DNA of 64,000 nt from Prochilodus magdalenae (taxonomy: Eukaryota; Chordata; Actinopteri; Characiformes; Prochilodontidae), in assembly GCA_024036415.1 (NCBI GenBank), contig JAMWET010005075.1, positions 347,501 through 411,500 on the forward strand, given 5' to 3'. The notes under the pieces are model-generated. The model was not told the origin of the DNA. It did not search any database and saw nothing but the letters and a program-made list of their open reading frames with translations. This document shows positions 23,880 to 36,689 of the stretch, in pieces (position 1 is the first letter of the stretch; each line of letters begins with the position of its first letter). Position numbers and translations under genes: made by a program.

Positions 23880-24309
23880 ACAGGCGGAGGTAGTGGAGCG
23901 GTACGCTGCGCCCAGCTACGAGGAGGTGGTTGGCAGTGAACAGTACCGCATTACCCAGTTTACTTCACGGCAAGACAGCACCACCCAGCTCCCGGCCTAC
24001 GAAGAACTGATGGAGACACCCCAGGATGGTTTGGAGGGGTCCGAAGCAGTACACGCACAACCTGCCCAAACACAGAACGGAGCGGACGGTTCTAGCCAAG
24101 CAAACACGCGCCCTCCGGGATCGAACCGTAGAAACGGACGTCCAGGACCCAAACTGCTTCCTCTCAAAGTCAGGCGCATAAAATCCGAGAAGCTGGGCCG
24201 GAAGATGTCCGGCAACTCCCCACAAGCAGCTGTGTCCAACATCGAACCCCTAACTCCTCCGCCGCAGTATGACGGCTTGCGCCCTGAGCTTCCATACCAG
24301 CCACAGTGA
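23880..24309 (+). CDS. tmem51: Transmembrane protein 51 (tmem51), last coding exon
   Basis: The acceptor is TTCCATGTAG. The first base completes an arginine codon, and the cytoplasmic tail follows. It contains RYAAPSYEEVVGSEQY near the start, LPAYEELME, and then the two most conserved blocks of the family, LKVRRIKSEKLGRK and SNIEPLTPPPQYD, before TGA at 24307-24309. Human TMEM51 carries YYVPSYEEVM, LPSYESL, LKPLKVRRIKSEKL and SIEPLTPPPQYDEV in the same order. The P-S-Y / P-A-Y / P-P-P-Q-Y motifs look like PY-type ligands for WW domains (inference), which could link the protein to Nedd4-class ubiquitin ligases. No frameshift or stop is present, so the gene looks functional. Confidence 0.96.
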
Positions 24310-25950
24310 TGGAGTGCGCCAGAACTGCTGTGATTTCAGGACATATTTCCATATTTCATGTGGAATAAGGCTTGCATGCGCTAGTCCAGAATATTTCATA
24401 TGTAAATATGACTTTACACAACCACCTCAACATGAAACATTTTACTGCCTGTTGCATTTTCAGAGCCACTTTTGGAACACTTGTTCGGAAACCTGTTAGA
24501 CTTTATAACCCCAGTCATTGTATTTTCACACGTCTCCTATTGGAACAGGTCCTGGGTGTCTAATGTATCGAGGAACAGTTGTTTACAGTACATGGTTGTC
24601 ATGTGATGATAATGTGTATGATCTGTGTAACTCCCAGCAGCCAGGTAGATTTATAATAGGAACATGAGGAGAGCGTTCCAGTGTTTTCCCCGTCTGGAAC
24701 TCATAGCTGGGACGTTTAGTGCTACTTTGCATATTTTGATACTGCATTCCTTCACCATTGCCATCTTTATGGAGTGGTTCAGTAAATGTCATTTTACGTT
24801 ATTTTCCACTCCTACTCCAGATGTAGTCAATCAGACGAGACACGTTTGGTGTTCTAACCATGCTTCTTTAGTTTTAAAATGGGACTATGAAGCTAACACT
24901 ACTAACAAACACTAAAGTCAAAATCAGCCCAAATCTTTCCTGTACATACATCCTTAAAACTTTCCTCAACACAGATCTCTCCCAGGTTCATTAAAAACAG
25001 AACGTCACCGTCTGGCTGAACACTCGCTCCAGTTAGGAACTGAAGACGCTACATTTAAACACCAAACCTGGCTGGACTGGGCTACATTTGGGTTTTTTTT
25101 GCTGAACCTTTACTTTAAGCCCTGCTGTGCTGTGGATACTTTAAGCCCCACTGTGCTGTGGACACATCATGCCTTTATCTCACCTATAGCACTGTGCTAA
25201 CCAGTGCTGTTCATACAGCACGATCATGTTCCAGTCAGTGGGCAGTTGTATACAAGTTCTGGTTGAATATCCTTTACAACATTCTCATCTCAAACGGCTA
25301 AGCTTAGCCTGCTCAGTGTTAACCTACTAATACTAGTACTAATCTTTGTTAAAAATGGAATTAATATCATATCACTCTTTATTAATTCACTCACAAATGC
25401 ACTCTTTCGTGGCAGCCGCTGCTTGGTTGGACAAAGTTTACCGAATGTTGGGAGAAGTCATATTCAGCCTAATCCAGAATTTTTGAGGCAGCTGGTGTAA
25501 GGTGGAAAAGGTGCGGTACAGGAGCCACACACGGAAAAAGGCACTGGTCCCGGGACTCTCTGAAGATACACGCCCAGGACACACTGCATGCGGGGATACT
25601 GAGAAATGCTTCACCATTACTGTCCCGGCTTAGAAATGCATCAGTGGAGGAGTACATAGCTCCTTCGCGTCCCGCGCAGAGAGCTAATACAGCTCAGCGC
25701 GCATCAATTCATCACCAGAACTGGGTTCACAGCTGTCTGGGAAAACTTGTCATAGATCTGAGCATATTTACATCTTCACCTGTCTACATCATATTCCGCA
25801 CTACAGTCCTTTGATATCTGACTCCAATTTGTTTACATGTAGCTAGCTAACTGATCCTAACGGTACCTCAGATAAAGTCTGTTATATGTATTCATAGTAA
25901 CATTTCCAGCTTTTTAACTTATTTTATTAAATAAAATTACATTGTTGCAT
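24310..25950 (+). other. tmem51: tmem51 3' UTR (end uncertain)
   Basis: No transposon is recognised in this stretch. The first clear AATAAA I find after the stop is at 25930-25935, giving a possible UTR of about 1.6 kb. Earlier variant signals may be used instead. A GCCCTGCTGTGCTGTGGATA / GCCCCACTGTGCTGTGGACA duplication lies at about 25119-25165. Confidence 0.4.
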
Positions 25951-27807
25951 ACATAGTGATACACAGTGCACAGAACTGGCAGTGAAATGCTTTGACGTCT
26001 GCCTGCTCACATCAAACCACAAGAAATTATGAAGATTAGACATCTAAAACGAAGTAGAATAAAAATATAAAGATGTGAACAAGATGTTAAATAAGCAGTT
26101 ATTAAAGAATATACACTAACTGTATTAGCCTGATAATCCTGACTGTGCTGGTCTCACTGCTGGGTGCTTCTGACAAGATTTTCAATTCACTTGATGGAGG
26201 AAGTATTCAATCAAGACAGCTGTTATTGACTAAGAGGCTTGTCAGTCATGATTCTGTGTGGGTTCAGTATGCGTGTGCGTCCTCTGTTGGAGTCACTACA
26301 TAACCTCTCCAGTTTAAATGTTATACTACCGAACTGGATCATCTTATAACTAACCAAAGCTGGGCGGTGCACAGTGTCGGTAAAACACTAAGGACCTCTG
26401 AAACCTGTGCACTTCTATATGTAATGCTGATAATATGATTTTGAATAGACCTGCTGTGGTACAAGTTCTCACGCGGTTGAGTTAAATAGTTACCCAGGCT
26501 AAAGCTTTTCCAAGCAGCAGGAATTGCGATGAAAGACTGCATTTGTGGGTGGAGCGTGGATAGGCCAATTATGTCATTATACCACACAACTCTGATGTTA
26601 TTAAGCTGTTCTGTTGCTGCTGTGAGAGTAAGAGGGTAAAGTTTTGTTCATGTTTACTGCCACAAAACTGGAACTGCCTGAGGCAGGAACAGGCCCCATT
26701 AAGGCTCATTGCTAATTATGTTAAATGGTAAATTCCACCAGCACTTTTTTTGGATTGGAGTTGGTATGTTCTGTTATGGTGTTGAGAGCTGTATGTATGT
26801 ATATATGTATGTATGTATGTGTATATGTGTATGTGTGTGTGTTTGCGTGTTCCAGTCGAGTAACCTCTATTATATGTGGGCCTGGTTACCCCTTGGAGGG
26901 GGGTGGAGGAGTTCGTGTAGTTACCTTAATAACTAACTGACTAGCCTACTTCACTATAAATGCCATTACCAAAGAGTCCTGCGTTTTGGTGCACTCGGAG
27001 TAGATGTCTAGGGCCAATGAAGTCTGTGTTTTATTTTTTTATATTCATCTGTGTTTTCTTCACCACTGTCAGCTTTACTGCTTGCTCATTAACCAGGCCA
27101 CACTAGGAACGAGCACCAAACTGCAGAACAGGACTAATAACAGTGCCTCGTCACAGCATACCAAGGTGTGGGAATGGGATCTTAATGCATGGATGTCATA
27201 TAGTAAGATTTGGGAACAAGGTATTAAAATGTTTCCAGTCTTGATCTTGTCTATATGCCTTACTAAGCTATAGCCATGGCCTTAAAGAAAGGATGTCCCA
27301 AACAGGGCCCCATGCAGTGAAGCATCCCTTATTGTGGTGCTGTAAAATCCATGCAGCACATTCTGTATATATGTATGTATGTATGCTGTATGTGGATATA
27401 AAGACACAGAGATGCAAGACCTCCACATATTGGAGCTCCTCCTGAATCTAAAGAACGAAAGATATTAGATTGGCACAAATGAAAAGCAACTACTCTTGCC
27501 TCGAGTGTGTTTGTGCACTGTGGCTCAGTCAGACCCTTTTAACTGAGTGCAAGAAGACTGGCCCTTGTTACTGTAGTGACAGGCAGTGAGGTCATGAGCA
27601 TGTGTGCATGTGTATGTGTCTCAGTCTTCCCAAGTCAGAGGACACAGGGAACGTCTTTCACACTGCAGCTGCCTGGTAAATCACTCAGTCTCATCACTCT
27701 CTCTCACACTCTCACTAACACACACACACACACACACACAGCATTCTCCTATTCTTCGTCACACTCACACAGACACAAACCCACAACACATTTCCCCCAT
27801 CTTCCCG

Positions 27808-27844
<37 letters not shown>

Positions 27845-29387
27845 TCACGCTTGTTGTTGTTATTGTGTGCAGTGGCCTGTTCTAACCCATCTGCAGTGAC
27901 ATTCCTGTTTACTCGTGTGGAGAACCAAGAATTCCCGAGATCGATTATATCTGCTCCTGCAACCTAATGCTCCGGCATGTGAACAAGTTACAACTGAAAC
28001 AAATACGCACACTTCTCAGCTGTTGGCTAAAGCCTGACCGTGGACAGAGTGTTGGAAAACAGGGATTTTGAATGATGGAATGGTTAAGGAATCCATTGTA
28101 AAGAAACTTACCACTTCGGATTTCTTTACCGGGGTGGTGACGGGAACCAGTGGTCATCAGAATCGGAATCAAACTATGTTGGTCAAGTATGTTCACACAA
28201 ACAAGGAATTTGTGTTTAGTTACATTACCTCACAGTGCACAGAGAGTGACAGCGTTTCACACCGTACAAACACACACACACACACACACACACTACCTTA
28301 CGTACCTTTAAACCGTACATTGTGTGGAGCTGTATATGTATATTAAAGTGCTGAGTGCAGCAGCCCGGATGTAGAGGCAGGTTAAGTTAGGGCCTATAAA
28401 AGTGGAGCCGGAGAGGAAGCACCAGTCCGAGTCAGTAAGTCAGTACAGAGGCTGGAGCGCTGTGTGATACTGTTACTAAGATGAATAAGAAGTACATGTC
28501 ATGATGTCTGCTGCGCAAATAGAGCTGTTTTATTTACTACCCAAAACAAGCAGTGAATCTGCATGTGTCTCCTGAGTGAAGTGCTGATAACGGTAAGATG
28601 GTGGTAATTCTGGAAGAGAAGAGAATTCCGAATTCCCTGCATTCCGTTCACCACAATGAATGGACTTGGAAAAGAAATCTACTTTAGAGCCAAAACCTGA
28701 TAAACAATCAGGTGTGATGTCATGCGGTGTATATTCAGGGCTTTCTGTGAGGATGCTTCTGGGGGCATTAACAGCTGTCTGGTTCCCATCACCACCACTC
28801 TGAGCAGTTCGACCTTGGTTAGCTTCTCCAGGCTGAAGCTTTTTACTGAATCACATTCAGAAATGCTGAAAATCATTGAAGTTCCGCGTTGAATTCGGGG
28901 GTTTACCTTTACGGGGTTTCACTGCTTTTACCACACTACATTTAAATCAGTTCTATTGTTAAAAAAGGTATATATGGTGTTTCATTGTCAGAAGAATGTT
29001 TACTTACCTTAATTATCTATTGTTCAAGCTGTAATGACCTGTTCTCAAAGTTTGAAGTCACTCTGAGGCGTGACTGATTTGTCCTTGTTCAAACATTGAA
29101 CCTTTTATAAATAAAAGGAGGAGATATTTGTTTTGGGAATTTGGTTGATAGTGCTGGGAGTGGTGTGGTGTGATGCTGGGAGTGGTGTGGTGTGATGCTG
29201 GGTGTGGTGTGGTGGTACCTTTTGAAAAACAACAACAGTGTGTTCTCAGAACTCTTATAAGGATGTTTCGGATGCCTGCCCTCTAGTGGCTGAATGATGT
29301 CAGCACAAGCCTGAAAAACCTTTCCTGGATTAGTCCTGTTCTAAAAACGATGTGTGTTCTATGTGCTGCATAAAAGCCTTGTATAAT
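25951..29387. other. Intergenic, no gene recognised
   Basis: Contains simple repeats: (TATG)/(TG)n at 26793-26850, (CA)n at 27719-27741, (CT)n at 27811-27843 and (CA)n at 28269-28292. A three-copy GT-rich tandem (unit about 26 bp, GCTGGGAGTGGTGTGGTGTG) lies at 29152-29216. A TATAAAAG at 28395-28402 followed by GC-richer sequence looks promoter-like, but no open frame or splice donor that I can support follows it. Confidence 0.4.
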
Positions 29388-30500
29388 AATACACCATATG
29401 GCCAAACGCTATAGGACTGAAACTAGGTCTCAGGATGCCACCTCTGCCAAAAGTCAGTTTGTTATGTTCCTGCTCTGCTAGATGTTCTGTTGTGAAATGG
29501 AGGAGACTAGGAGCGACAAAAAACTCACAAAGCAGGGCCGCAGAGTGCTGAAGTAAATCTGTAGCCTCACTGCGTTGGCTGGAATGGTGTAAAGTACGCT
29601 GCCACTGCGGCAGCGGTAATGTGTTCCAGTGGCAGCGTCCAGCCACACCACAGTTGGAGTGGTGAATCACGCTTTACTATCGGACAGCCTGGATGCCAGG
29701 AGAAGGCTACTTATTGGAATGCATAGTACGGACGGTCTTTGTAACCTTCTGCCGGTACCTTTTAGTTATGCTGTAGTAGCCAGGCCTGCTGGAGTCACTG
29801 CTGCACTCTGTTAACACCGTATACTGTTTCCAGTCCTTTATTCAGAGCTAAAGGTCTGTGTTTTCTAAACTGTGTGGTCTAATGCAGAGTTACTGCCCAT
29901 CCTGTGCGGCCTGATGCTGATTCTGCTTTGGCTGGGTACCACTGCCTGTCTGCATTGCTAACCAGTTAGCCTACCATGAAGCTTCTTTATGTCCTGGACT
30001 AATAGGGGGTCTCCCCTGCATCCCATCTGTTGTAAAAGGTGCTACACACACATTTACATTTAACTAAAGTTTGGTGAATAATGGACGCTTGGTTTTTCAG
30101 GGGTTGTATTTGATATATACTTCCATATTTGCAGCAGCAGTTTTGGGGAAGGCACTTTGATGAATTAGCTTAGAGGGACCTTCACAGAGCCCTGACCTCA
30201 ACCCCTCTAAACAGATTTGGGATGAATTAGATCATCGACTGGGAGCCAGGCCTTCTCATTTAACATCAGTGAATGACCTCAACAGTATTTCAATTTTCAG
30301 TTTTTGACTGAAAGGGTCATATTCCTACAGACACTCTCCAAAATGTGGCGGGAAGTCTTCCCAGAAGGACCGATATGTTATAGCCGCAAAGGACGTGGCA
30401 ACTCCATAATAATCCCAAAGGGCTTAGAATGAGATATACAAGCAAACTCATATGGGTACAATGGATAAGCGTCTTCATACTTTTGGTCATATATAGTGCA
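29388..30500 (+). pseudogene. Decayed Tc1-like element with CATATGGCCAAA-type ends
   Basis: The left end has CACCATATGGCCAAACG and the right end carries the inverted form CATACTTTTGGTCATATATAG (at about 30476-30498, in two overlapping short pieces). This is the terminal sequence of a very common fish Tc1-like family as I remember it. Inside, at about 30120-30290, plus-strand frames give FGEGTL-like, then LTSTPLNRFGMN and IDWEPG with stops, the decayed form of a 'DLNP-x-x-x-IWDEL-x-x-R' region. No intact frame remains. Confidence 0.5.
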
Positions 30501-30524
30501 ATGCATTCCAAAACCAGGGTCCAA

Positions 30525-30712
30525 AACCAAGTGTTTCTTAACCATGGTCCTGGAGGCATCCTGCCCCGCACGTGTTATTGGATTCCCTGCTTTAACACAC
30601 CCCCTGCAGCTCTGACAGGGCTTGTTAATGAGCTGATAAGTTGAATAAGGTGTGTTGGGAGCAGGGAAGGGTGCTACAATGTATAGGGCAGGGTTGAGAA
30701 ACACTGATCTAG
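30525..30712. repeat. Foldback element (GTGTTTCT-AACC ends)
   Basis: The left arm is AGTGTTTCTTAACCATGGTC with CTGGAGGCATCCTGCCC. The right arm is the inverted GGGCAGGGTTGAGAAACACT. Internal text includes the inverted pair ATTCCCTGCTTTAACACACC and GGTGTGTTGGGAGCAGGGAA. This is the hairpin-forming layout of a widespread non-autonomous element in fish. No coding content. Confidence 0.7.
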
Positions 30713-31129
30713 GGCAGAGGTCTTCAGATACAGACTTCTAAATCTAGATTCGGGTCCTGGAATGTGAAAGCACTTGTTAACAGAACCCAACAATTATTAT
30801 AAAAATCCAGGACTGGGAAGTAGAGTTCTTTAAAGGTCAGATTTGAAGACCCCTGGCATATACTAAAAAACCTCTGAAGGTTGTACGGTATAGGCATCTG
30901 TTCACCGTAAATCCAGATTCCTGTCCTGGAGTTTGTAATCACTGAGAGTTACTGGTCACTACAAAATCCAGGACCAGAGACTGATGTCTGTGCATCATCT
31001 GATTCAGCTTCCACTGCTTCAGCAGATCAGTATTAAAACCCTATCAGATGTGTAGGGTAAGTTAAAATCTACATCACTATCTTCTCCAGTTACTACAGCG
31101 GGGGACTGAAACACCAGCATACACACATA

Positions 31130-31270
31130 CACTAGTGAATACACACACTCGAAGGCAGTGGGCATACTTGCCCGGAATAGTGGGCAGCCCTACCTGTGGC
31201 ACCAATTGGAGGTTAGGTGCCTCGCTCAAGGGCACATCAGTCGTTACTGTCGGTTCAGGTAATCAAACGA
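31130..31270 (-). repeat. Interspersed fish repeat fragment
   Basis: GCCCGGAATAGTGGGCAGCC, AATTGGAGGTTAGGTGCCTC and GCTCAAGGGCACATCAGTCG match a repeat I recall as very common in fish genomes. Class and full length are not known to me, and the strand is arbitrary. Confidence 0.45.
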
Positions 31271-31674
31271 CTGCCCTATGTATGATGCTAAAACTGATTC
31301 TAGTTTATTTGGTAAAGTCTGACTAGGAAACAAAACATGGACCTAACTGGAAATTGTTTGGGCATGGAGCTAATATTGCAGTGAGTGTGCTTCATTGGGA
31401 GCCTCTGTCCAACACTCCATGCAGTGCTGTACCACAGAAGCAGAACTGAACACCGAGGGCATCTACATGCATCCATGGCACACTGTCCAGCTTTTCTGTG
31501 GCATGTTAACGAAGGTTCTGCTGGATGTGCATCAGGAGCAGTGGTCACTAACGCTGGACCTTCCTGCAGAGTGTAAGTCCGATCACTATCTGCCTTGCCT
31601 GCTCCAGCTATGTCACTTTTTTTTGAAGTCCTTGATAGGCTGTATCAGCTGTGTAAGTGTTGAGTATATATATA

Positions 31675-33079
31675 CAGTGGGGAAAATAAGTATTTGAACA
31701 ACATTTGCAAGTTCTCCCAGTTAGAAGGGGTCATGAAGGGGTCTGAAATTTTCATCTTAGCTGCATGTCCACTGTGAGAGACATAATCTAAAAAAAAAAC
31801 CTGGAAATCACTATGTATGATTTTTAAAATAATTTATTTGTGTGTTACTGCTGCAAATAAGTATTTGAACACCTTTGAAAATCAATGTTAATATTTGGTA
31901 CAGTAGCCTTTGTTTGCAATTACAGAGGTCTAACGTTTCTCATAGTTTTTCACCAGATTTTCTATAGGGTTTAGGTCTGGAGACTGGCTAGGCCACTCCA
32001 GAACCTTGATATGCTTCTTACGGAGCCACTCCTTGGTTATCCTGGCTGTGTGCTTTGGGTCATTGTCATGTTGGAAGACCCAGCCACGACCCATCTTCAA
32101 TGCTCTAACTGAGGGAAGGAGGTTGTTCCCCAAAATCTCGCAATACATGGCCCCGGTCATCCTCTCCTTAATACAGTGCAGTCGTCCTGTCCCATGTGCA
32201 GAAAACACCCCCAAAGCATGATGCTTCCACCCCCATGCTTCACAGTAGGGATGGTGTTTTTGGGATGGTACTCATCATTCTTCGTCCTCCAAACACGGCG
32301 AGTGGAATAAAAACCATCTGACCACAGAGCTTTCTCCCATGACTCCTCTGAATCATTCAAATGGTCATGGGCAAACTTAAGACGGGCCTGGACGTGTGCT
32401 GATTTAGGCAGGGGAACCTTCCGTGCCATGCATGACTTTAAACTATGACGTCTTAGTGTATTACCCACAGTAACCTTGGAAACAGTGGTGCCAGCTCTCT
32501 TCAGGTCATTGACCAGCTCCTCCCGTGTAGTTCTGGGCTGATTCCTCACCTTTCTTAGGATCATTGATACGCCACGAGGTGAGATCTTGCGTGGAGCCCC
32601 AGTCCGAGGGAGATTGACAGTCATGTTTAGCTTCTTCCATTTTCTAATAATTGCTCCAACAGTTGATCTTTTTTCACCAAGCTGCTTGGCCATTGCCCCG
32701 TAGCCCTTTTCAGCCTTGTGGAGGTCAACAGTTTTGTCTCTGGTGTCTTTGGACAGCTCTTTGGTCTTAGCCATGTTAATAGTTAAAGTCTTACTGATTG
32801 TGTGGGGTGGACAGGTGTCTTTATGCAGCTAACGACCTCAAACAGGTGCTTCTAATTTAGAATAATAGGTGGAGTGGAGGTGGAGTTTTTAGAGGCAGAC
32901 TAACAGGTCTTTGAAGGCCAGAATTTTTGCTGATTGGCAGGTGTTCAAATACATACTTGCAGCATTAACACACAAATAAATTATTATGCACCTAAGATGA
33001 AAATTCAGACCCCTCCATGATGTCTAACTGGGAGAACTTGCAAAGTCGCAGGGTGTTCAAATACTTATTTTCCTCACTG
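31675..33079 (-). mobile_element. Tc1-like transposon, near complete, with IR/DR ends
   Basis: A 1405-bp element flanked on both sides by TA (31673-31674 and 33080-33081), the standard Tc1/mariner target duplication. Outer ends: CAGTGGGGAAAATAAGTATT (left) and, inverted, CAGTGAGGAAAATAAGTATT (right). Inner direct repeats: CTGCAAATAAGTATTTGAAC (31851-31874) and, inverted, CTGCAAGTATGTATTTGAAC (32939-32962). Each arm thus has two binding-site-like repeats, the IR/DR layout known from Sleeping Beauty-type elements. The right arm (about 141 bp) lacks some 60 bp present in the left arm (about 200 bp). The outer arms agree over about 85-90 bases. The transposase inside is broken, so the copy could be moved only in trans. 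Confidence 0.93.
31930..32774 (-). pseudogene. Tc1-like transposase, frameshifted
   Basis: Starts with [20 protein letters not shown] at 32774. A paired-like HTH region follows ([35 protein letters not shown]). The catalytic core has WSDG at about 32315, where the family normally has WSDE/D-x-T; several residues after the first D are deleted. It then has [29 protein letters not shown] (second D, about 32065) and [10 protein letters not shown] (third catalytic residue, E, about 31960). One T is missing near 32202-32205, which shifts the frame between the [10 protein letters not shown] and [10 protein letters not shown] parts. The carboxyl end stops early ([10 protein letters not shown]). These three lesions make it non-functional. 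The rest of the text is close to the family consensus, so inactivation is recent compared with the other copies in the window. Confidence 0.9.
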
Positions 33080-33081
33080 TA

Positions 33082-34170
33082 AGTAGGTTGATGCTAAACT
33101 CTGCAGGAAAGCCGATCTCCAGATGAAGGGTTGGTGACCACTGATCTAGAGAATGCTGGTGTGGAAAGTTTAATGAATGAATAAAGCACAAACAAACTGA
33201 ACTAGTGAACAGGCACAGGGCTAACACCTCAGGATAGCATTAGCTTGGTGGTTAGCTTTCATTCCCTCTGCACTGATTGACACTGTAAGAGAGCACAGTT
33301 CTGTTAAAACTGTGAACCATCAGCCTTGTGCTGCTTAAGTAAGTGATACTTAAGATTGGGAGAACTCAGTTTACATTAAAAGAGGACAATATTGGTGAAA
33401 TACATTGCCCAGTTATTGGTTATCAAAGACTGAAAGTATTCTCCACTTTTCCCAGTGAACTCAGTTATACCAGTTGTTGTGCCTGATAGGTCTCAAACAG
33501 ATATACCTTCTTACTGAGTTTAGCTCCAGCCCTTAAACCTCAGCTGTGGGAGATTTTAATTGAAAACCGGGTTGTAGGTAGATGTTCAGGAGAGGGGTTG
33601 GCGCACTTAAACATAGGCGCTCTTCACAAGATTATTTATTTGCACTCAAGCCAGCTTTGCAATGTAACCACTAGAGGGTGCATGTGAGGGAGTCCATGAT
33701 GAATAAGAGAGACTTCTAAACATGTTCATTGAAGATGTTTCTAGTCACCCACAAAGGGACTTCTTCTAACTTTGGCAGCAAAGCATGAGCTGGAATATTT
33801 CACAGTATTGGGGCAAAAAAAAAAGATGATTTTTTTATTCATTTTGTTTAAAGATCAATGAACAATCATTTTGGACAATCATACTATCTTCTGAGTGAAC
33901 TTAGTGATAGACCTCTTTCCCATAGACTCGTTCTGGTGCAGTGTGGTGTGTTTGGGTGTAACCTACCACTGTGCCATAAGCCACAGTCCCACACAACTGC
34001 CCAATAAGCAACCTCATCAGATGGTGTTAAAATGAGACCTGGCATGGTCCTGCAGAGACCAGTGCTCTCAACACTCAAAAATTATCTCTCAGAAGTCTTT
34101 GTATTTGCCTGTTTGTTGAATCATGTGTGTTAAGTGAGGTTGAATCTGAATCCCTGCAGTGCACAGGTCA
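33082..34170. other. Intergenic, nothing recognised
   Basis: No gene or classified repeat. Minus-strand frames at about 33884-34078 have no similarity I recognise. Confidence 0.35.
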
Positions 34171-34219
34171 TTTAGGACCAGAGTGACACCGCCTGTGTTG
34201 TATCTGCATCAAACTGCAT

Positions 34220-34600
34220 AGCTGAGCGCCTCACCTGGGCTTGTAGGGATGCTACCTGGACCTTTGATTGCTGGTGACATGTGGCGTGGTCCGATGCATC
34301 ACAGTTGTTCGGGATGATTGTAGGGTTTGTGCTGTAACCATGGACCCCAGTTGTCAACAAGGCACTGTGCAAGCTGGTGGTGGTTCCATATTGTTGTGGG
34401 GTGTGTTTTCATGGCATGGGTTGGGCCAGCTGGTCCCCGGTGTCCTCTACATTTTAGTGCTTGGTAACCCTTTGCAGCCCCTCATGGACTTGATGTTCTG
34501 ACACAGTACTGGCACATTTCAGCAGGATAATGCACCATGCCATCAGGCCCAAGATGTCCAGATTGGGTGGGGGCAGTTCTGATTAATGGTGTGATGTACC
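34220..34600 (+). pseudogene. Decayed Tc1-like transposase fragment
   Basis: Plus-strand translation includes VQAGGGSILLWGVFSWHGLG followed by QLVP, then PLQPLMDLMF and, after a stop, TGTFQQDNAPCHQAQ. This is the V-x-GGGS-(I/V)-x-WG-x-F...G-x-L-x-P and QQDNAPCH-x-A region (second catalytic D) of another Tc1-like lineage, different in sequence from the 31675 element. The first and third catalytic regions are not found. Confidence 0.7.
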
Positions 34601-35286
34601 TGTTTGCCTGTCACAAGCCTAATTGAGCTAATGCATTCCAGTATCATACCACGTTCAGACTCCACTGTTAACCTCACAACTTATCCTTATAAGGGTGTGG
34701 GCGTTCCGAAGTTAGCTCCCCTAAGGTAACACCAATTCGTAAGTGTACATCACAGTGTACAGATGGAGCTACAGATGGAGCAGATAGAGATTAGGTTTAA
34801 ACTCCTAATGTAAATGTAATTACAAATGTAATTAAATGTAACTCCTTTATATTTCACTTTTTATGGATTTATGTGTAATTACTTGCATAATAATTTTGCA
34901 GTTATTTGTGTAATAGAAGAAAATGAAACCCCAATTATATATATATATGATCTTGCAATATGACTGGGATTTCATATTCATAACATCCTCCATATAGTCA
35001 CGTTGTATTCATTATCCTGCAGAACGGGTTGCAGAAGGCTATTGACCTCTCATAAACGTGCTGCAGTGCAGCCTTTCCGGTAAAGCCAGAAGTGACTTCA
35101 GCTGATACAGTAATCTAAGCCTGACTGTTGAATTTCTGCTTAAAGTGTCACATGACCAAATATAGACCATAAAGAATATGAGTTGCTGCAGGATAAATGT
35201 TTTGAAAGAAGAAATGACAGACAGTCTAGTCAATACTACAATTAGACATCTACTGCTACTGCTTGTTGCATGTAAACTGCGCTCAT
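34601..35286. other. Intergenic, nothing recognised
   Basis: AT-rich, with small direct repeats of CTCCTAATGTAA / ACTCCTTTATAT type. No gene. Confidence 0.35.
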
Positions 35287-35507
35287 ACATTTACATTTAT
35301 GGCATTTAGCTGACTGTCTTATCCAGAGCGACTTACAAGGTTTATCATATTACAGGGAGGCCAATGTAGTGTTAGGAGTCTTGCCCAAGAACTCTTATTG
35401 GTGTAGCACAGCACAGTTATCCAGACCAGGATTCGAACCCTGTCTCCCACATGTGGTGGTGGTTCCCTGGCGGTCAGTGGTGTTATCCGCTGAGCTACAC
35501 CAACCAC
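35287..35507 (-). repeat. tRNA-derived SINE, copy 2
   Basis: Same element as 8263-8487 and same orientation. On the minus strand the A-box region is GTGTAGCTCAGCGGATAACA, the B-box is GGGTTCGAATCCTGG (about 35427-35442), and the tail is AAGTCGCTCTGGATAAGACA followed by GTCAGCTAAATG. Differences from copy 1 are scattered substitutions, so the two inserted independently. Confidence 0.88.
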
Positions 35508-36688
35508 TGGTTTTAACCATTTATTAACCAACCTCTATAGTAAGTAACGCTGATTCGACCTATTCGTTAAAGGGCTGTTTTAGGCTGGCCTTCTATTCAG
35601 CCCTTCTAACTGTTAATGAACCTCCTGTTTTTTTTTTTACAGAGGATTATTGATGATTATTATCTTTCATTATATAATTTTCAAAGGAACTTTAAAACTT
35701 GTCTGTCAACATCATACTATTATATTATATATAAATAAATATTAAAAATAATATATATGATGTTTATTCTTCTTACAATCTTTAGCTGATTCAAATTTGT
35801 GTTGAGTATGTGACTTGCCCTCGAGTGTGTGTATTCACTCGTGTGTGTGGGTATGCTGGTGTTTCAGTTCCCCGCTGGAATATTTAAAATATTTAACAGG
35901 GTGAATGTTTGCAGGTAATGGAAGATTCAGGAACCAGGACTTGCCAAGCATGACATGACATTAAATTTAATAAAGATATAATATTAATTATATTATAAAG
36001 ATAGAGTGAGGTTATAGCATACGGTAAATTTTCTAAAATCATTTCTCTGATACATGCCGTTAGACTGCTTTGGCTGGCGTGTTACCTGTGGTTAAAACAC
36101 TGTTTATTTTATATTACATACATATTTATAATAATATAAATTCAGAGGGACACAAATGGCACCTCAATGGCAGAATCACTCAAAAATGTTATTCTGTATA
36201 GTAATGTCTCATATCTCACTAAGGTCGTAAAGATGCATTGATGAGTGGTGACACATCAGTCTGAAGGTGCTGAATCAGGTGCACTGATTGCGTGGTTAAA
36301 CATTTAGTGGGATTTCATGATGCATTATATTACTTGGGAAATCTTAGTCAGTTTAATATGAGGTCATCTGTAACACCAATAACGGTAGAAGCTGTCCCAG
36401 CGTGCTTCAGGTATAGTGGCACATGGCCTCCAGCCTCCTTCATCCCTGAATCATTTCCTGATGAGCACTGAGCTGGGGAGGAGTGTCACTGTCATTCTGT
36501 AATACTTCTCTCTAATAGGAAAGAAATTCACTAATTTAAGACCCTCCCACACGATATCCTATAGGGTGGTCTATTGTTTGCTTAGTAACTATAGAGCCTT
36601 ACCTGCAGTTGAAGCACATGCTTTGTATGTTGTCTTATGGTCCCTGCTGTTTTAGGTGGCAGTATATCAAAAATCAATTATCAATAAT
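35508..36688. other. Intergenic, AT-rich, nothing recognised
   Basis: TA-rich low-complexity patches at about 35700-35760 and 36105-36145. No gene or classified repeat recognised. Confidence 0.35.
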
Positions 36689-36689
36689 A

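Noticed and set aside
28395..28500. Promoter and short gene after TATAAAAG
   Set aside because: The only ATG soon after the box gives a frame of a few codons, and no donor or homologous protein follows.
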